Below, piece by piece: positions 54,996 to 62,825 of a stretch of 64,000 nt of DNA (position 1 is the stretch's first letter; every line of letters begins with the position of its first letter). Position numbers and translations under genes: made by a program. Below the pieces are notes generated by a model that saw only the letters and a list, made by a program, of their open reading frames with translations, was not told where the DNA came from and searched no databases. The stretch spans positions 124,001 through 188,000 of the forward strand of contig NZ_CAMAPC010000003.1 of NCBI RefSeq assembly GCF_945859825.1, in the 5' to 3' direction. This DNA comes from Pseudoalteromonas holothuriae (GTDB taxonomy: Bacteria > Pseudomonadota > Gammaproteobacteria > Enterobacterales > Alteromonadaceae).

Positions 54996-56033
54996 GTGAA
55001 GTATCATTTGCATAAGTATCCAATTTTAATAGCGGGCCATGTGTTATTTTGGCTAAGTTATTTAACTGCTGAACATATAAGTCACTTACTTTATGGTGAA
55101 AACCATTGGCAAGGGAGCGTGTTTTCGTCAGTATTTATAATGGTCGCGAGCGCATTACTTGCCATGCTTTTTATAAAGCTCGAAAAAAAATCCGTCAGTG
55201 TAAGATATACATTGGTACTATTTTTAGGCTTACTAACTCTAGTTTTTTGGAATAACTTAACCAGTATTTTGCACGGCCACACCAGCTTAACCGCTTTAAT
55301 ACAAGCACCTATATTAGAGTCACTTACTGGCAGCGCGTATCGTGTCTTGTTGATTATTGCTTGGGCAGGATTACTTGCTTCGGGCTATAACTACCTACAA
55401 AAAAAAGCACATGCTAAAGAAATAGAACAAGCTCAGCACACCGCTAAAGAAGCCCAGTTGCAACTGTTAATGACCCAGCTTAATCCACATTTTTTATTTA
55501 ACGTACTCAACTCCTTAGATGTGGCTATATTAGACAAAGATACTAAAACTGCACATCAAATGCTGATAAAACTCAGTCAATTTCTACGCATTACGCTGGA
55601 GCACAAATTCGATAAAAAAATACCACTTCACCAAGAGCTTTCCTTGCTCAGTTACTTTGTAGAAATTGAGCAGCAACGCAGCAAACAACATATTGAGTTT
55701 AATTATCAGATACAAAGCGATGCCGAACAAGCCTATTTACCGCCACTGATTTTGCAGCCATTAATGGAAAATGCCATCAAATTCAGCAGACAGATATTGA
55801 CTGATTGCGAGATAATACTGGTCGCTACCATAAGCAATAAGTTGCTACATATAAATATCAGCAACCCATACATAGAAACGGCATATTCAAATACTAACGG
55901 CACGAATACAGGGCTTAATAACGTGAAAAATCGAATAGAATTACTATATGGCAGCAGCGGGCAATTTTGCATACAAATTGGAAACAATCGATTTAGTGTC
56001 AATTTGATCATTCCTTTAGAAGTTGCAGCATGA
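54996..56033 (+). CDS. LytS/YehU-type sensor histidine kinase
   Basis: A 345-residue membrane kinase with four N-terminal helices (about residues 10-135; for example ILIAGHVLFWLSYLTAEHIS) and no separate sensor domain. The His_kinase block is QLNPHFLFNVLNSLDVAILD (His at about 164), followed by a HATPase with LPPLILQPLMENAIKF and TGLNNVKNRIELLYG. The start is GTG at 54996 and lacks a clear ribosome-binding site. It overlaps the LytTR regulator gene by 4 bases (ATGA), so they form a two-component pair. The signal is unknown. Confidence 0.9.
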   Translation: MKYHLHKYPILIAGHVLFWLSYLTAEHISHLLYGENHWQGSVFSSVFIMVASALLAMLFIKLEKKSVSVRYTLVLFLGLLTLVFWNNLTSILHGHTSLTALIQAPILESLTGSAYRVLLIIAWAGLLASGYNYLQKKAHAKEIEQAQHTAKEAQLQLLMTQLNPHFLFNVLNSLDVAILDKDTKTAHQMLIKLSQFLRITLEHKFDKKIPLHQELSLLSYFVEIEQQRSKQHIEFNYQIQSDAEQAYLPPLILQPLMENAIKFSRQILTDCEIILVATISNKLLHINISNPYIETAYSNTNGTNTGLNNVKNRIELLYGSSGQFCIQIGNNRFSVNLIIPLEVAA

Positions 56034-56800
56034 CAATAAATTGCTGGGTAATTGACGACGAACCTGCAGCACACAAAGGATTAGAACTTGCGCTGCAAAA
56101 CCATAGCGATTTTAGCGTTGTTTATCATGGTTATAATGTGGACGAGCCCGCTGCGCTAAGTTTGCCTAAACCGGATGTGGTATTTCTAGATATTGAAATG
56201 CCAAGGCAAAATGGCTTTGCACTATTAAAATTGTGGAACGAGCCACTACCTCATATTGTGTTTATTACTGCCTATGGGCAATACGCCGTGGCTGCATTTG
56301 ATAATAATGCGCTTGATTACTTACTCAAACCAATTGAGCAAGAGCGGTTTAATATCATGATAAATAAAGTCAGGCAGCATATTAAACAGCAAACGCTGGT
56401 ATTAAAACGAGCTAGGGTAGAAGCATTTTACGAACAACTAAAACTGCAAACCTCACAACTTGGGTTGAGTGTAAAAACCAGCGAGGGGCTTTTTTACATA
56501 AAGCAAAAAGACATCCTTTATATTGAAGCAGTTGCCGATCACCTCGCATTACATTTTGCAGACAAGGCAATGTTATCAAGGGACTCCTTTAAGCGTCTCA
56601 GCTTAGAATTAGACGATAAATTCTTTGCTCGCTCACATAAGTCATACATGATCAATTTGGCACATGTCCGTAAAGTAGAAAAGGGTCGATTTGGTGATGC
56701 GCTACTGCTAATGAGTAATGGCGAGTCAGTTAAGATGAGCCGCCGTTATAAAGCGCTGCTAGTGCAGCTAAATAAAGTGAACAACAATGCAGCCACATAG
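56030..56800 (+). CDS. LytTR-family response regulator
   Basis: A 256-residue regulator. The receiver (about 1-120) has the acidic pair in WVIDDEPAAH, phospho-acceptor Asp in VVFLDIEMPRQNGF (about residue 54), Thr in FITAYGQYAV and Lys in DYLLKPI. The LytTR DNA-binding domain (about 150-250) has IKQKDILYIEAVADHLALHF, FFARSHKSYMINLAHV and VKMSRRYKALL. It is paired with the LytS-like kinase before it. The gene 92 bases downstream, a degenerate metallo-beta-lactamase-fold protein, is a candidate target or co-transcribed member. Confidence 0.92.
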   Translation: MTINCWVIDDEPAAHKGLELALQNHSDFSVVYHGYNVDEPAALSLPKPDVVFLDIEMPRQNGFALLKLWNEPLPHIVFITAYGQYAVAAFDNNALDYLLKPIEQERFNIMINKVRQHIKQQTLVLKRARVEAFYEQLKLQTSQLGLSVKTSEGLFYIKQKDILYIEAVADHLALHFADKAMLSRDSFKRLSLELDDKFFARSHKSYMINLAHVRKVEKGRFGDALLLMSNGESVKMSRRYKALLVQLNKVNNNAAT

Positions 56801-56892
56801 CGTAAATTTATAGCCGCTTACTGACTTTTAATCGTTTACCAGTTTGAGCTATGCCAATGTAATCTCAAAATCACCTAGAGGTTACCTTCTGT

Positions 56893-58425
56893 ATGCACAA
56901 TCCAAAAAGTTACCAAAATATAAAAAAGCGGCTTCGCAAATCCAGTTTCATTCCTTTTATAAAACAAAAGCTTGCTACTATTAGTTGTGTTGTATTGTTG
57001 ATACCTGCTTCAACATACGCGCATGATAAAGCTACTGCCGTAAGTCAAGAATCTGAAATCATCAGTAAAGTAATTAACGCCTATGGCGGTGAAGCGTTAA
57101 TTAACGCAAAAAGTATCAAGGTGTTAGATTACAATAAAGGCCCGTGGCCCGGAGAAAGTGAAATACCTGGTGAGCCTGAAATATGGCGTATCAATGAAGA
57201 GCTTATTATCGACTTTGAAAACAAAAAAAAGGGTCTGCTATCTTATCGTGCGCCTCGTACCACCCTTGATTTAGAAAAATGGATTCATGATGGTAAAAAA
57301 ACCGTTATGTACGACATTTTGCATAACAAATACTCTGTCGAAGAGTGGGCCAGTTACGAGTGGTTAGGCAGCTCACTGATACGCAGTAGCGATACGTTAC
57401 AAGCTAGGCGATTGCACACTGATTTAAAGTCAGCGCAGTACATAGGTAATGAATACTATCGAGGCAAGGTGCATCAAAAATTAGCCATCACCTTAAGTTC
57501 AGGCACACAATTTACTTATTTTATTGATATAACATCTGGGTTGATCCGTAAAATACAACGGTCCCATCCACGCATTGGCAATATGCTTTATGTGTTCTCC
57601 AACCATCAGACAGTTAATAAGGTGGTATTTGCACAAGATCTCAACTTTTTCATCAATGGCACATTACGCATTACTTCTGTCGAGCGCAATATAGAGTTAA
57701 ACCCAAATATCACTCGCGCTTTTAAAGGTTTTGATAACTTTACTCAGTGGGGAGATACTTTTAACTACTCTGATTTACATATTGAAAAACGTGCTGACGG
57801 TGTTTACCAAGTAGGAAAAGGCCGTGCTTTATCGGTTTTTATTGAACATTCTGACTATTATATTGCGCTTGGGGCAGCAAATGCGATAGAAAACAATTTT
57901 GCCGAAATCAAAAAGCGCACTCACACTGACAAACCAATTCAATACTTTATTGTAACCCACCATCATAACGCAAATTTACAAGGGCTTGATAAAGTACTCG
58001 CGCTAGGCGCAAAGCTTGTCTTCTCTGACGCACATAAAAGCGTCATTACTGAGTCATTATCGTCAAAACATTCAGCCGATGACTTTGTTGTGGTGCCCGA
58101 CAGAACTCCCTTTAACATAGGTAATCTCACACTCAGTGACATTGCCACAGCACACGCTCAGCATTACCTTTTAGTCTATTTTCCTAAACATAAAATGGTC
58201 TTTGCAGAGGACCATTATGTCACTAACTTAAAAACGGCTAAGCCGCGTATTTATCACGATATGGTGCGCTTTGCTCAAGCACTTGACGAACTTAATATCG
58301 ACGTGGAAAAACTGATTGATATTAGAGGGTGGCGGCAACTTAACATCGCAGATTTTAAACGTTGGACCCGCGACTTTACAGCCAAAACATGTCCAAAAGA
58401 CTATGCTATTTGCACTAAAGGGTAA
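56893..58425 (+). CDS. Exported metallo-beta-lactamase-fold protein with degenerate metal site
   Basis: A 510-residue protein with a long basic N-terminus and hydrophobic signal (LATISCVVLLIPASTYA). Residues about 45-290 are an unrecognised beta-rich domain with a lipoprotein-carrier-like feel (INAKSIKVLDYNKGPWPGE, IGNEYYRGKVHQKLAITLSS). Residues about 300-500 resemble an MBL fold: FIEHSDYYIALGAANAIENN, then THHHNANLQGLDKVLALGAK. The HxHxDH zinc motif has become HHHNAN, with the Asp replaced by Ala and the last His by Asn, so activity is doubtful. Later FAEDHYVTN and DIRGW stand where other ligands would be. It may have become a binding or structural protein. Confidence 0.65.
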   Translation: MHNPKSYQNIKKRLRKSSFIPFIKQKLATISCVVLLIPASTYAHDKATAVSQESEIISKVINAYGGEALINAKSIKVLDYNKGPWPGESEIPGEPEIWRINEELIIDFENKKKGLLSYRAPRTTLDLEKWIHDGKKTVMYDILHNKYSVEEWASYEWLGSSLIRSSDTLQARRLHTDLKSAQYIGNEYYRGKVHQKLAITLSSGTQFTYFIDITSGLIRKIQRSHPRIGNMLYVFSNHQTVNKVVFAQDLNFFINGTLRITSVERNIELNPNITRAFKGFDNFTQWGDTFNYSDLHIEKRADGVYQVGKGRALSVFIEHSDYYIALGAANAIENNFAEIKKRTHTDKPIQYFIVTHHHNANLQGLDKVLALGAKLVFSDAHKSVITESLSSKHSADDFVVVPDRTPFNIGNLTLSDIATAHAQHYLLVYFPKHKMVFAEDHYVTNLKTAKPRIYHDMVRFAQALDELNIDVEKLIDIRGWRQLNIADFKRWTRDFTAKTCPKDYAICTKG

Positions 58426-58494
58426 GTAATAAGTAAAAGGCAGAGCATAGAGTAATGCTAGGCTCTGCTAAACAGGTGGACATAAGATCAGTAA

Positions 58495-59688
58495 TTACAA
58501 CCCGCCGAGTACTTTTGCTCGGATCACAGTTCTAAATTCCTCGACCATTTTGTGTTTTTCTGGCTCACGTTGGCGGTCAAACACATGGTTGTAAAATAGG
58601 CTAATACTTACATCTTCATCAGGATAGTAATAACTACGAGTGATATATCCATTGTTATAACCACCATGAACATAGGCCATTTTACCATTTAGGTGAGTAT
58701 TTTTACTGTTTTCAGTAAGAACGATAACACCACCGCCATACTGCCTGCGTTCATCTAGTTTATTTAATAAGCTCAACATCTGCTGTTTTATTTGCTCATT
58801 AAACGGCGTTAACGCTTTACCAAACGCCCGGTAGAATTTTGCTAAGTCTTTTGTGGTGCTAACCATACCGCCATCGGCTGCGCGGTAGCCTAAATTAACA
58901 TGGCGGTAGCTTTTAAGCTTACCTGCTTGCAGCTCATACCCATCTACCAATACACCATCAATATCTTCTCTTTGATAGTAAAAAGTATTTGCTAAACCCA
59001 ATGGCTCTAGAAGACGTTGTCGTATTTCAATTGCTAAGTCATATCCCAAAATATGGTCGATTATCATTCCTAGCAATAAATAATTAGTATTGGAATAGTC
59101 AAAGCCATGGCCTGGCTTAAATATGGGGGGTTGCCCAAATGCGTAACCCAGCATTTCCAACTCACTCCAATCATGGTTTGGTATCTGTTCAACCTTGTGC
59201 CAAAAACCCGGTGTCGATAAATAATCGTATAAACCACTGGTATGCGTTAACAAATGTCGTATCGTGATTTTATCCATATTAGGCAGCTGACTTATAATGT
59301 TTTTACTTAGGTAATGGTCGATTGGTTTATCTAAATCAATTTGCCCTTCTTGCGCCATCAAAAAAGTGATTGTTGCAACAAAGCTTTTCGTATTACTGGC
59401 AATTCTGAACAAATGCTCTGGCAAAAGTGGGGTGCTATTTTTAATATTTGACAGACCACTCGTATAAGCGCGCTCAAAATTTGGGGTTTCTATGTAGACC
59501 GAGACACCCGTTAGTCCACTACGCACGACTTTATCTAGAAGTGCTTGATAATCTTCATTTACATCAAACGATATAACGTCTGTCGAAGGTTCTTTAGCAA
59601 TCGGCGTATCTATATTCTGCGATTTTTTACCACCACATGCGACTATTAAAAGCATTCCTAAACACAAAAGTAGAGTGTGCGACTTCAT
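58495..59688 (-). CDS. Class C beta-lactamase-like serine hydrolase lipoprotein
   Basis: A 397-residue lipoprotein with signal MKSHTLLLCLGMLLIVAC, lipobox IVAC. The penicillin-binding fold is marked by SNTK (SxxK nucleophile, in FRIASNTKSFVATI), YSN (YxN motif, in GFDYSNTNYLLLG) and HGG (KTG-like, in YVHGGYNNGY). Such proteins are D-aminopeptidases, esterases or carboxypeptidases more often than true antibiotic resistance enzymes. It is convergent with the MBL-fold gene, and no regulator of ampR type is near. Confidence 0.87.
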   Translation of the reverse strand: MKSHTLLLCLGMLLIVACGGKKSQNIDTPIAKEPSTDVISFDVNEDYQALLDKVVRSGLTGVSVYIETPNFERAYTSGLSNIKNSTPLLPEHLFRIASNTKSFVATITFLMAQEGQIDLDKPIDHYLSKNIISQLPNMDKITIRHLLTHTSGLYDYLSTPGFWHKVEQIPNHDWSELEMLGYAFGQPPIFKPGHGFDYSNTNYLLLGMIIDHILGYDLAIEIRQRLLEPLGLANTFYYQREDIDGVLVDGYELQAGKLKSYRHVNLGYRAADGGMVSTTKDLAKFYRAFGKALTPFNEQIKQQMLSLLNKLDERRQYGGGVIVLTENSKNTHLNGKMAYVHGGYNNGYITRSYYYPDEDVSISLFYNHVFDRQREPEKHKMVEEFRTVIRAKVLGGL

Positions 59689-59869
59689 GATATTTTCCTA
59701 TGTTGACTGTACGACTCCTTTATAACAGGCACTGGTTCATATGCTGTCCCAAGTGATAATACAAGACAAATTTTTTAACTTGAAAACGTAGAAAAACATA
59801 GGGGATTATTTTAATAATATGAAAATAAAGCTTATTTTTTTATTAAATCACTTATAACTAAGCAGCTTT

Positions 59870-60286
59870 TTAAGCTCCCAACAAAGGTAAATGCTTCACC
59901 TTGTGATAGGTTAAGGCAAGCTCAATACAGTGTTTAATTGCATGTATAGGAAGTGGATGATTTAACTTCAACACAATGGCCCTATTACCTTCAAACTGAA
60001 GTAAGCCGCTGTAAATTTGCCGAAAAGTATCAACCAATTTGGTATTGCAGTTAAAAAATAAGTAATAGTTGTCGGGAGATTTTAGCTTCCAGTCTATTCT
60101 TATTGGACTACCTGATTTAACCCGATAATTTGGCTCGCCCCATTTTAAAGATTCTTCGACTGCTCCCGCACCTATATCTTTGGCAACATCTAATATTATC
60201 GCTCTTAGCTCATCAAGTGCAGGGCGAACTGAAGCAGGGTAGTTTTCAAATTTTACTTCAACTGCCTCATTCGTAATAACACCCAT
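59870..60286 (-). CDS. DUF1801 family protein
   Basis: About 138 residues from the ATG at 60286, which overlaps the stop of the preceding gene as TAATG. A longer start at 60307 lies within that gene. The DUF1801 pattern is present: VRPALDELRAIILDVAKDIG, ESLKWGEPNY and IRIDWKLKSPDNYYLFFNCN. The fold is small alpha-beta, the family has no proven reaction, and the tight overlap implies co-translation with the DUF4350 lipoprotein. Confidence 0.82.
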   Translation of the reverse strand: MGVITNEAVEVKFENYPASVRPALDELRAIILDVAKDIGAGAVEESLKWGEPNYRVKSGSPIRIDWKLKSPDNYYLFFNCNTKLVDTFRQIYSGLLQFEGNRAIVLKLNHPLPIHAIKHCIELALTYHKVKHLPLLGA

Positions 60287-61191
60287 TATATTGCCCGTGA
60301 TAACCAATACATTACATTAAGCAAAAACCGTTCATTTTGCTCTGCACTTTTTGATACGAGCCCAAGCTTTTTACCTGTAGGTACATATACTTGAGATGTA
60401 AACATACTGGCTTCTGCAAACACCGCAACCCGCCCTTTTCCTATCTCTAATACAGCCCCTTGAGACCAACCAGCTATAGAGACTCTAGGTGTTTGCTGGT
60501 TAACCTTAAATGGCTTATCTGGCAGTGCTGCCACAGCGTCTTTAGGCAGTTGCAAAATATTTTTTGCATTGCTTGGTACTTTAAACGCATCTCCACCTAA
60601 ACTTCGCACCTTCGTAACTTGTCCAGTTCGCTCTGTACTATTTAAGATCGGGTGCTGTTTTAAAGTCTTATTGTCTTTGCTGAAAGTAAATTTGCTAACA
60701 TGCCCATTAGCAAATTCAAAGCCAAATGCAGCAGCAAGTTTTTCAGCGGCTTTAGGAAATGGAATATGGTCTGCAACCAAAAATAATGCACCTCCTTGTA
60801 TTACCCATGCTTTAACTGCACTGATTTCTTCATCAGTAAAAGCGTTATAAAAAGGGCCGTCCCAGTTTCTACTATTCTCCTTGTGTAGTGCATTAGCCAA
60901 TACTAAAATATCAGCTTGTTCTAAGCTTTTTTTAGTAAGTACTTCTTTATTTGCTTTTACAACGTAGCCATCACTGCGCAATACCTGTGCAAACGGTTTA
61001 TAACGGCCATTAAGGGTATGAAAATTATAATGAGCTTCGTCAATCAGTACTAATGGTGCTTGCTCTTTATTAAAGCGTTTAAACGTATTTTTAGGTTTAA
61101 AGTCAGGATCGGGTTGTTGAGGTGAACCATCTCCATTGCAAGCCACAACCCCAAGTGCCAGCAAAGTATAAAGTACAAATCTAAGCAACAT
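60286..61191 (-). CDS. DUF4350-like lipoprotein
   Basis: A 301-residue lipoprotein with signal MLLRFVLYTLLALGVVAC, lipobox VVAC. The body resembles DUF4350/ThuA-like class I amidotransferase folds: PLVLIDEAHYNFHTLNGRYK, PFAQVLRSDGYVV, LEQADILVLANAL and VKAWVIQGGALFLVADHIPF. No catalytic cysteine is evident, so it is probably not an enzyme of that class. It is the first gene of a two-gene operon with the DUF1801 protein. Confidence 0.75.
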   Translation of the reverse strand: MLLRFVLYTLLALGVVACNGDGSPQQPDPDFKPKNTFKRFNKEQAPLVLIDEAHYNFHTLNGRYKPFAQVLRSDGYVVKANKEVLTKKSLEQADILVLANALHKENSRNWDGPFYNAFTDEEISAVKAWVIQGGALFLVADHIPFPKAAEKLAAAFGFEFANGHVSKFTFSKDNKTLKQHPILNSTERTGQVTKVRSLGGDAFKVPSNAKNILQLPKDAVAALPDKPFKVNQQTPRVSIAGWSQGAVLEIGKGRVAVFAEASMFTSQVYVPTGKKLGLVSKSAEQNERFLLNVMYWLSRAI

Positions 61192-61341
61192 AAAACTAAT
61201 ATCCCTTTACTTTCTATGAAGTAGTCCTTGGTATCAAGCTTTGAGATACCATCCACATATTGTGATTTTAATAACGGGCCATTCAATACGGTCAAAATAA
61301 ATGTACCTTAAACGATATACCTCGTGCAATAGTTCGTCTAG

Positions 61342-62040
61342 TTACTTTCTAGACAAGTTTTTATACAATGTTTTTGCTATCTGAGCCAAATTTACGGGAA
61401 TAATCACAAACAAAGCAATGCCTTTATCAAAACCTGGGTTAACTTGGCAATAATATTGAACTTCTAACTTTGCGCTGGTTTTAAAAGCGATTAAGTCCTG
61501 TTGTGAATACTTACTTGCTCTATTAACCTCCACCAAACAACGTAACGAGTTAAACTGACTTAGTAAACCACCTGAATTGAAACGCTCAAATAATTGGGAG
61601 GGTGCTTGGTGAGTTAAGTGAGGCCAAATCACACCTGTTTTTTTAGCTATAGCACGATACATTGCAGGGCTGAGCATTGTATCGGCGTAATAATGCTTGC
61701 GCCAAGGCCGTGTTAGCCATGCTTTAATGCTTTGGCTTAGTGAGAACGCAAAGGTATTACCGCCTTGTCTAAACTTTGGCAAAAATGCAGCTGATGCTCT
61801 TATAACTGTGATATTTATTTCGTCACTAAAGGTCAGTAAACAATACCCCACCAGCTTGTCATTATCATAATACAGCCGCAATTTTCTTTGATGCGGCTTT
61901 GCACATTCAAAGTACTTGGCTAAATAGTCTTTTACATTAACATTAGCAAAGCTCGCTTGAATAACGCCACCCACTTGCTGCTTTTGCGCATCATTCAGCC
62001 ACTGCTTGGTTTGCGTTAAATCTGTTGTTTTGAGGTGCAT
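61342..62040 (-). CDS. Hypothetical protein, possible GNAT-like fold
   Basis: A 232-residue cytoplasmic protein. The middle, LRLYYDNDKLVGYCLLTFSD followed by a block (INITVIRASAAFLPKFRQGG) at about residues 74-95, recalls the beta4-alpha3 region of GNAT acetyltransferases, with RQGG where the acetyl-CoA loop would be. The remaining part, including WLTRPWRKHYYADTMLSPAM, gives no family. The call rests on this weak resemblance only. It is divergent from the low-Mr phosphatase gene. Confidence 0.5.
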   Translation of the reverse strand: MHLKTTDLTQTKQWLNDAQKQQVGGVIQASFANVNVKDYLAKYFECAKPHQRKLRLYYDNDKLVGYCLLTFSDEINITVIRASAAFLPKFRQGGNTFAFSLSQSIKAWLTRPWRKHYYADTMLSPAMYRAIAKKTGVIWPHLTHQAPSQLFERFNSGGLLSQFNSLRCLVEVNRASKYSQQDLIAFKTSAKLEVQYYCQVNPGFDKGIALFVIIPVNLAQIAKTLYKNLSRK

Positions 62041-62200
62041 AAACTATTTCCTGTTATTTTTAGCACACTCTTGTGCAGCCATTACATTAGCCTTATCACT
62101 TTCCATTATAAATCCCACCAAAAGCACAGCATAAAAACCTTATATCTATACTATTTGAATGTGTTAACTTACCAAAAAACAAACTTAATTGGTAAAATTG

Positions 62201-62692
62201 ATGACTAACACCCTACTAAACAATGATATAAAAAAAATACTAATAGTCTGTATGGGTAATATCTGCCGCTCACCTACAGCCGAAGCCGTGTTAAAGAAAA
62301 AGCTATTAGATGCTAGGGTTGATATTGAAGTCGATTCAGCTGGCACCATCGCTTATCATCAAGGAACCCCCCCTGATAAGCGTAGCATGGCTGCAGGTAT
62401 TAAACGTGGTTATAATTTTAATGCCATGCAAGCTCGACAAGTCAAACCATTAGACTTTGAATATTTTGATTTGATTTTAGCAGCCGACAAAGCAAACTTA
62501 GCCGATTTAATGGCACTTTGCCCTGAGCAATATCAGCATAAAATACAACTTTTTTTAGCGTTCGGAAGTAGCGAATATACAGAGATCCCAGACCCATACT
62601 ATGGTGAAGGAGATGGTTTTGAATTGGTACTTGACCTTATTGAAGAGGCATCGCAGGGGTTGGTTATTAGCTTAGACAAAAAAGCCCGTTAA
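62201..62692 (+). CDS. Low-molecular-weight protein tyrosine phosphatase
   Basis: About 163 residues from the ATG at 62201. A TTG at 62189 would add four residues. The phosphate loop is VCMGNICRSPTAEAV with catalytic cysteine and arginine (CxxxxxR form), and the general acid aspartate is in EIPDPYYGEGDGF. It dephosphorylates tyrosine in cytoplasmic proteins. It is not next to capsule genes or a bacterial tyrosine kinase, so the target is unknown. The stop codon TAA lies at the left edge of element copy C, so the present 3' end may have been set by insertion. Confidence 0.92.
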   Translation: MTNTLLNNDIKKILIVCMGNICRSPTAEAVLKKKLLDARVDIEVDSAGTIAYHQGTPPDKRSMAAGIKRGYNFNAMQARQVKPLDFEYFDLILAADKANLADLMALCPEQYQHKIQLFLAFGSSEYTEIPDPYYGEGDGFELVLDLIEEASQGLVISLDKKAR

Positions 62693-62825
62693 GCTGCCTT
62701 TTAGGCAGTGCCATTCGGGCATTTTTTCTACGTTATCACCTGACTTACATAGAATATGTATACAGCGCAGACTCTACACCCGAACGACTGCTGTAAAAAC
62801 ACACAACAAAGATCAACACGCCTTA
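62690..62825. mobile_element. Truncated MITE-like element copy C between convergent genes
   Basis: The 136-bp stretch from TA (62690-62691) to TA (62824-62825) keeps the right half of the element: GCCATTCGGGCATTTTTTCT, CACCCGAACGACTGCTG and the terminal AACAAAGATCAACACGCC. The left TIR and left stem are missing. A small stem CTGCC-TTTTA-GGCAG follows the left edge. Both flanking genes use a TAA that overlaps the element ends. Confidence 0.75.

Noticed and set aside
58495..59688. Possible antibiotic-resistance beta-lactamase.
   Set aside because: SxxK and YxN are present, but the lipoprotein form, the HGG triad and the lack of an ampR neighbour fit the broad serine-hydrolase family better.
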